From positions 568,001-632,000 of the forward strand of contig OY783197.1 of the NCBI GenBank assembly GCA_963678675.1: a stretch of DNA of 64,000 nucleotides, written 5' to 3'. A program made the position numbers and the translations under genes. This stretch comes from Xiphydria camelus (Eukaryota; Arthropoda; Insecta; Hymenoptera; Xiphydriidae). Shown in pieces: positions 61,025-64,000 of this stretch; position 1 is the stretch's first letter, and the number at the start of each line of letters is the position of its first letter. The notes beneath the pieces were generated by a model that did no database searches, was not told where the DNA came from, and saw only the letters and a list, made by a program, of their open reading frames with translations.

Positions 61025-61175
61025 TCTTCCGCGTATGTACGGTCCTAGCTAAGTTAATTCGTTGTCTACTTCCAGCGGGGAGCCATCGTTCGAGCGATAA
61101 AGAATATAAACAACCGGTTCAAGAAACACGCGACGTTCGAACGATGCGCGCTGTACTTTACAAATAATTTGCAGC
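61025..61175 (-). repeat. Hairpin module R1
   Basis: The inverted box TTCGTTGTCTACTTCC is followed by arms CATCGTTCGAGCG (61,084-61,096) and CGTTCGAACGATG (61,134-61,146). These pair throughout, with one G-U where H1 has A-T. GCGCGCTGTACTTTAC follows. The mini-hairpin is weak here (CCG and CGG around 8 nt at 61,029-61,042). Confidence 0.75.
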
Positions 61176-61390
61176 GAGAACTGAGAAGTCGAATGGTACA
61201 AGGAGATGGAAAAATCTTTCTCAAATTATCGATCTGTTAAGTTCTACTGCAAATTAGTCATCGCGCCACGCACTGAGAGGAATAGATAGAAAAGATAGAT
61301 AGTACGACTACTCGAGTCCAATATTTAGCGTTGCATGTACGTATTGGAGATCGAGTAGAAGAACGTAAACTGTCGAGGCTCACCAGTTAC

Positions 61391-61625
61391 CATTACTTTC
61401 ACTTTGGTATTTTTCCCGCGTCGATGACAATCAAGTGTCTGAATCCTTATAGCGGTCTACTGATATCAATCAAACGTCCGGATCCTTGTAGCGGTCCGTT
61501 GATGTGATAACACTTCTCAATCATACAGAAACTTATCGTTAGTCGAGAAAACTTTAGTCTTAGAAGTATGTGAGAATTTATCAGAGTGTGTGTGTGTGAT
61601 GCATTTGTTATTATTTATAAATTAA
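61391..61625 (+). other. Linker with a ~39-bp duplication and a TG run
   Basis: GAATCCTTATAGCGGTC at 61,441 recurs as GGATCCTTGTAGCGGTC near 61,480. A short (TG)n run lies near 61,586. On the minus strand this is the stretch between putative exon D and the hairpin modules. Confidence 0.55.
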
Positions 61626-61634
61626 AATACTTAC

Positions 61635-61702
61635 TTCTCGACATCAGCGAATCCGCGGAATATAGTACCGGTGTCATTCTTTCGTGTGCTCAATTCGATT
61701 GA
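61635..61702 (-). ncRNA. Putative exon D, right copy 2
   Basis: 68 nt with an intact TCTGTTACAG acceptor and GTAAGTATT donor. It is nearly identical to 51,410-51,477. Unlike copy 1, sequence downstream of the donor leads on to the inverted 5-kb unit, giving the same order as on the left flank. Confidence 0.45.
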
Positions 61703-61836
61703 CTGTAACAGAAATGAAATACCGAATTAGACGTGCCGGCGATGCAACTTCTCGAACTCCTACGTATCGAATGAATCTCGGAAACACATTTTTGTTGAAA
61801 CAAAATTGTCATTCATAATTAGAAAACTGTATCAAC

Positions 61837-61952
61837 CTTTCGATCATCGATTCGTGGAGTGGGTACCCTGCACGTGTTCTCCGACCATCATTTCCACGAG
61901 GACTCCAACTTGCAGAGTTGGACAGATTGATTTCGCTGCCTACACGGGCGTT
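61837..61952 (-). ncRNA. Putative exon C, right copy 2
   Basis: The borders CTTTATACAG and GAAAG-GTTGAT are retained. It has an 11-bp insertion relative to copy 1 after the shared in-frame TGA, which does not suggest a coding constraint in the 3' half. Confidence 0.4.
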
Positions 61953-62093
61953 CTGTATAAAGTTAATTAAGTTAGTTAATGGTTTCGAGAATGTTATTCA
62001 ATTTCACTGTTGCAAATGTATTGAGAATACGATAATAAAAGAATATATTGCTTATTAACTTAAGGCAATGTTGTTTAATGTAGGTATTCTTAC

Positions 62094-62215
62094 CCGTCAG
62101 TCTCCTAGTTGATCCTCTGCGAAAGAGCTTTTCGAAGCTGACCTCTCCTGGCCAGCAATCGCCCATAACCATCGGCGTGTCATGTTTGGACTTTGGTTCT
62201 TTAGTCCGTACCGAA
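62094..62215 (-). ncRNA. Putative exon B, right copy 2
   Basis: 122 nt, same length as in copy 1. The acceptor is now GTACGACAG and the donor GTAAGAATA. The open frame is retained with few changes (Leu to Met in MVLG). The upstream TAC GAC adds an ATG-initiated reading, but only if the intron is retained. Confidence 0.4.
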
Positions 62216-63749
62216 CTGTCGTACATCTGCGCATTTCACAATTCGAATTATAATCTAATTAAAATACTTTTCGGAGATGCAACCTAATCACCGCTATGCC
62301 AGCGGAAGGCAGATATACAATAATTTACTTGCATGTAGAAATGTGACAATTTAAACGAAACTCGTGCCACGGTACATTTTAAGCAGTGGCTTGAAGAAGA
62401 CAAGAGGTCAGTGAACCTGCATACCTTTGAAGACGATTGAGCGCGAGCAGTTTCCATCCTGTCAAAGTCCCTGTGCTCGGATTATGTCTTTACTACTTAT
62501 CAGTGCGCGGATTCGGTGACATTCTCGTACCGTGGATTATTGGAAAAGTGAAATAATCCCGTGTGTCATTCTAATTATGGTCGACGAATGGAATATAATA
62601 GTTAATTCTCCCAGCCCTTCCATAGATATTTTCAATTTATTTTTCAATTTGGGAAGATATTTTTATTTGATTAAATATTTGAATATACTGAAAACACCAC
62701 GGAGACATTAAGAGCACTTCTAAAGATAATAAAATTAAACTTAAGGCGGATGAAAGTACATGATTATAACGCGAATTCACTATTTGACAGTCGCGCACGA
62801 ACTAATGATTACGAGTAGGTAGCTACACTACACTCCGGATTTATTCAAACGTGCGAGACCGGAGATTAATTAGTCGACCGTAATTAGAATAACACACAGC
62901 ACTATGCCTATGTCCAATAATCCACGGAACGAGAATGTCACTGAACCCGCGCACTGATAGGTAGTATGAAACATAGAATCCGAGATTGAACGCGCGAGAG
63001 TTCTAAAGATAATTTAATTTAATTTAAGACGGATGAAAGTACATTATTATAACGCGAGTTCACCATTTGACAGTCGCGCACAAACTAATGATGACGAGTA
63101 CACGAAAGATACTTAAACCACTCCACTCGATGGCCGAAACCAGACTGACGCGCATGAAACTACTTTGCTTATTCGGGTGACAGCACGAGAAGTTAACTAC
63201 ACTACACTCAGAATTGAAACGTGCGAGATGGAGAATTAACTATTATATTCCATTTGTCGACCGTAATTAGAATGACACACGGGATTATTTCACTTCTAAT
63301 AATCCACGGTACGCGAGAATGTCACTGAACCCGCGCACTGATACTAGATAGATAGTTAACACATAATCCGAGATAGAGCGCGGAGAACGAACCATTCCGC
63401 TCGCGGCGATCGGAACCAGACTGACGAGAATATTCTTTCTCTCAAAGTATTAGAATTTGTTACTAATGCATTATATGACACATCCATGGATTCCTTATTT
63501 CAATATTAGAGTCTGTTAATAACGCACCGATTAATTTGATCGATGAAATCTGACAGAGTCATCACAGCGAGTGATATGTAGACGAATTAGAGAGAATTAC
63601 TGCTCGATACGAGTGCAATTGGAACTAAAATGGCAGAATGTGTTGCTTCCAGTCGATTTCCATCAATTAACAGTAATAATTAACCCCACCTATGATTTGA
63701 CCTCTAAATGACCTTCAAGAAACAGGCTGGTGCATGACAGTGTACCTCC

Positions 63750-63784
63750 CCCCCCCCACCCCCGGGAAATGGGGGTGGGGGGGG
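63750..63784. repeat. C-run/G-run hairpin, copy 2
   Basis: Same 14-bp stem as 53,886-53,920 with loop GGGAAAT. The C-run differs little in length between the copies. Confidence 0.85.
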
Positions 63785-63810
63785 TCCGGGTCCCCAATAC
63801 CTATATCCGA

Positions 63811-63854
63811 GGTATTACCTCCTTCTTCTAGCGCAAGAAGAAGGAAGTAAGACC
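63811..63854. repeat. 19-bp purine/pyrimidine hairpin, copy 2
   Basis: Arms 63,811-63,829 and 63,836-63,854 around AGCGCA, identical in structure to 53,946-53,989. Confidence 0.75.
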
Positions 63855-64000
63855 TCGAACACAAGTACATGGGAACTCGGACCCGTGTTAACAATGCGGG
63901 GATGAGGGATAAGGGATAAGGATTTGGTCTACTCTTCTCTCCTCATCCCTCCAGGCCGTCCAAGAAGAGCAAGCGTCAATTGATTCCCCAAAGCACACCA

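Larger units (their letters stand above)
61626..64000. repeat. Segmental duplication, right flank copy 2 (continues past window)
   Basis: Copy of 51,401-54,134 with one tandem unit fewer, and truncated only by the window end. It carries the same minus-strand exon-like segments with intact GT/AG borders, the G/C hairpin (63,750-63,784) and the purine/pyrimidine hairpin (63,811-63,854). Confidence 0.93.

Overview
The window looks like non-coding, repeat-dominated nuclear DNA of an insect. Hymenoptera is a reasonable guess from three things: CpG-rich but AT-leaning flanks, a very AT-rich satellite, and Tc1-like and MITE debris. That guess is inference, because no diagnostic gene is present. I found no convincing protein-coding gene, no tRNA or rRNA and no CRISPR array. 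Nearly all open frames are short and arise from repeats.

Layout. (1) 1-640: pieces of the right flank in inverted orientation, plus splice-site-bounded segments. (2) 640-10,660: a unit of about 5 kb in two head-to-tail copies, almost identical from 826/5,881 onward and more diverged at the edges. (3) 10,661-12,396: mostly unique, with a degenerate short-period repeat. (4) 12,397-49,683: a 37-kb satellite of 80-bp monomers (about 82% A+T). Its core carries about 60 copies of a longer marker monomer that define higher-order repeats, themselves duplicated in blocks of 2.5-5 kb. (5) 49,684-51,400: an inverted dimer of a Tc1-like transposon 3' end and a MITE. (6) 51,401-54,134: a segment repeated at 61,626-64,000. 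(7) 54,135-56,519: tandem and inverted repeats. (8) 56,520-61,390: an inverted, older copy of the 5-kb unit, carrying three MITEs and a GA microsatellite.

The satellite is therefore flanked on both sides by members of the same segmental family in opposite orientation. Read on the left plus strand or the right minus strand, the order is the same: the 52.8-53.3k-type repeat, then exon-like segments with canonical GT/AG borders, then the 5-kb unit. This suggests a multicopy transcription unit, most likely non-coding.

The most interesting content is inside the 5-kb unit. A module of about 0.4 kb is repeated four or five times per unit. Each has conserved outer boxes (CTGCAAATTTTCTC, GAGTACGACGT, GGAAGTAGACAACGATTT) around a stem whose two arms differ between modules yet remain complementary. 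A small CCGC-N5/6-GCGG hairpin follows in most of them. I do not recognise this family. Compensatory change across copies suggests a structured RNA or a hairpin-forming DNA element.
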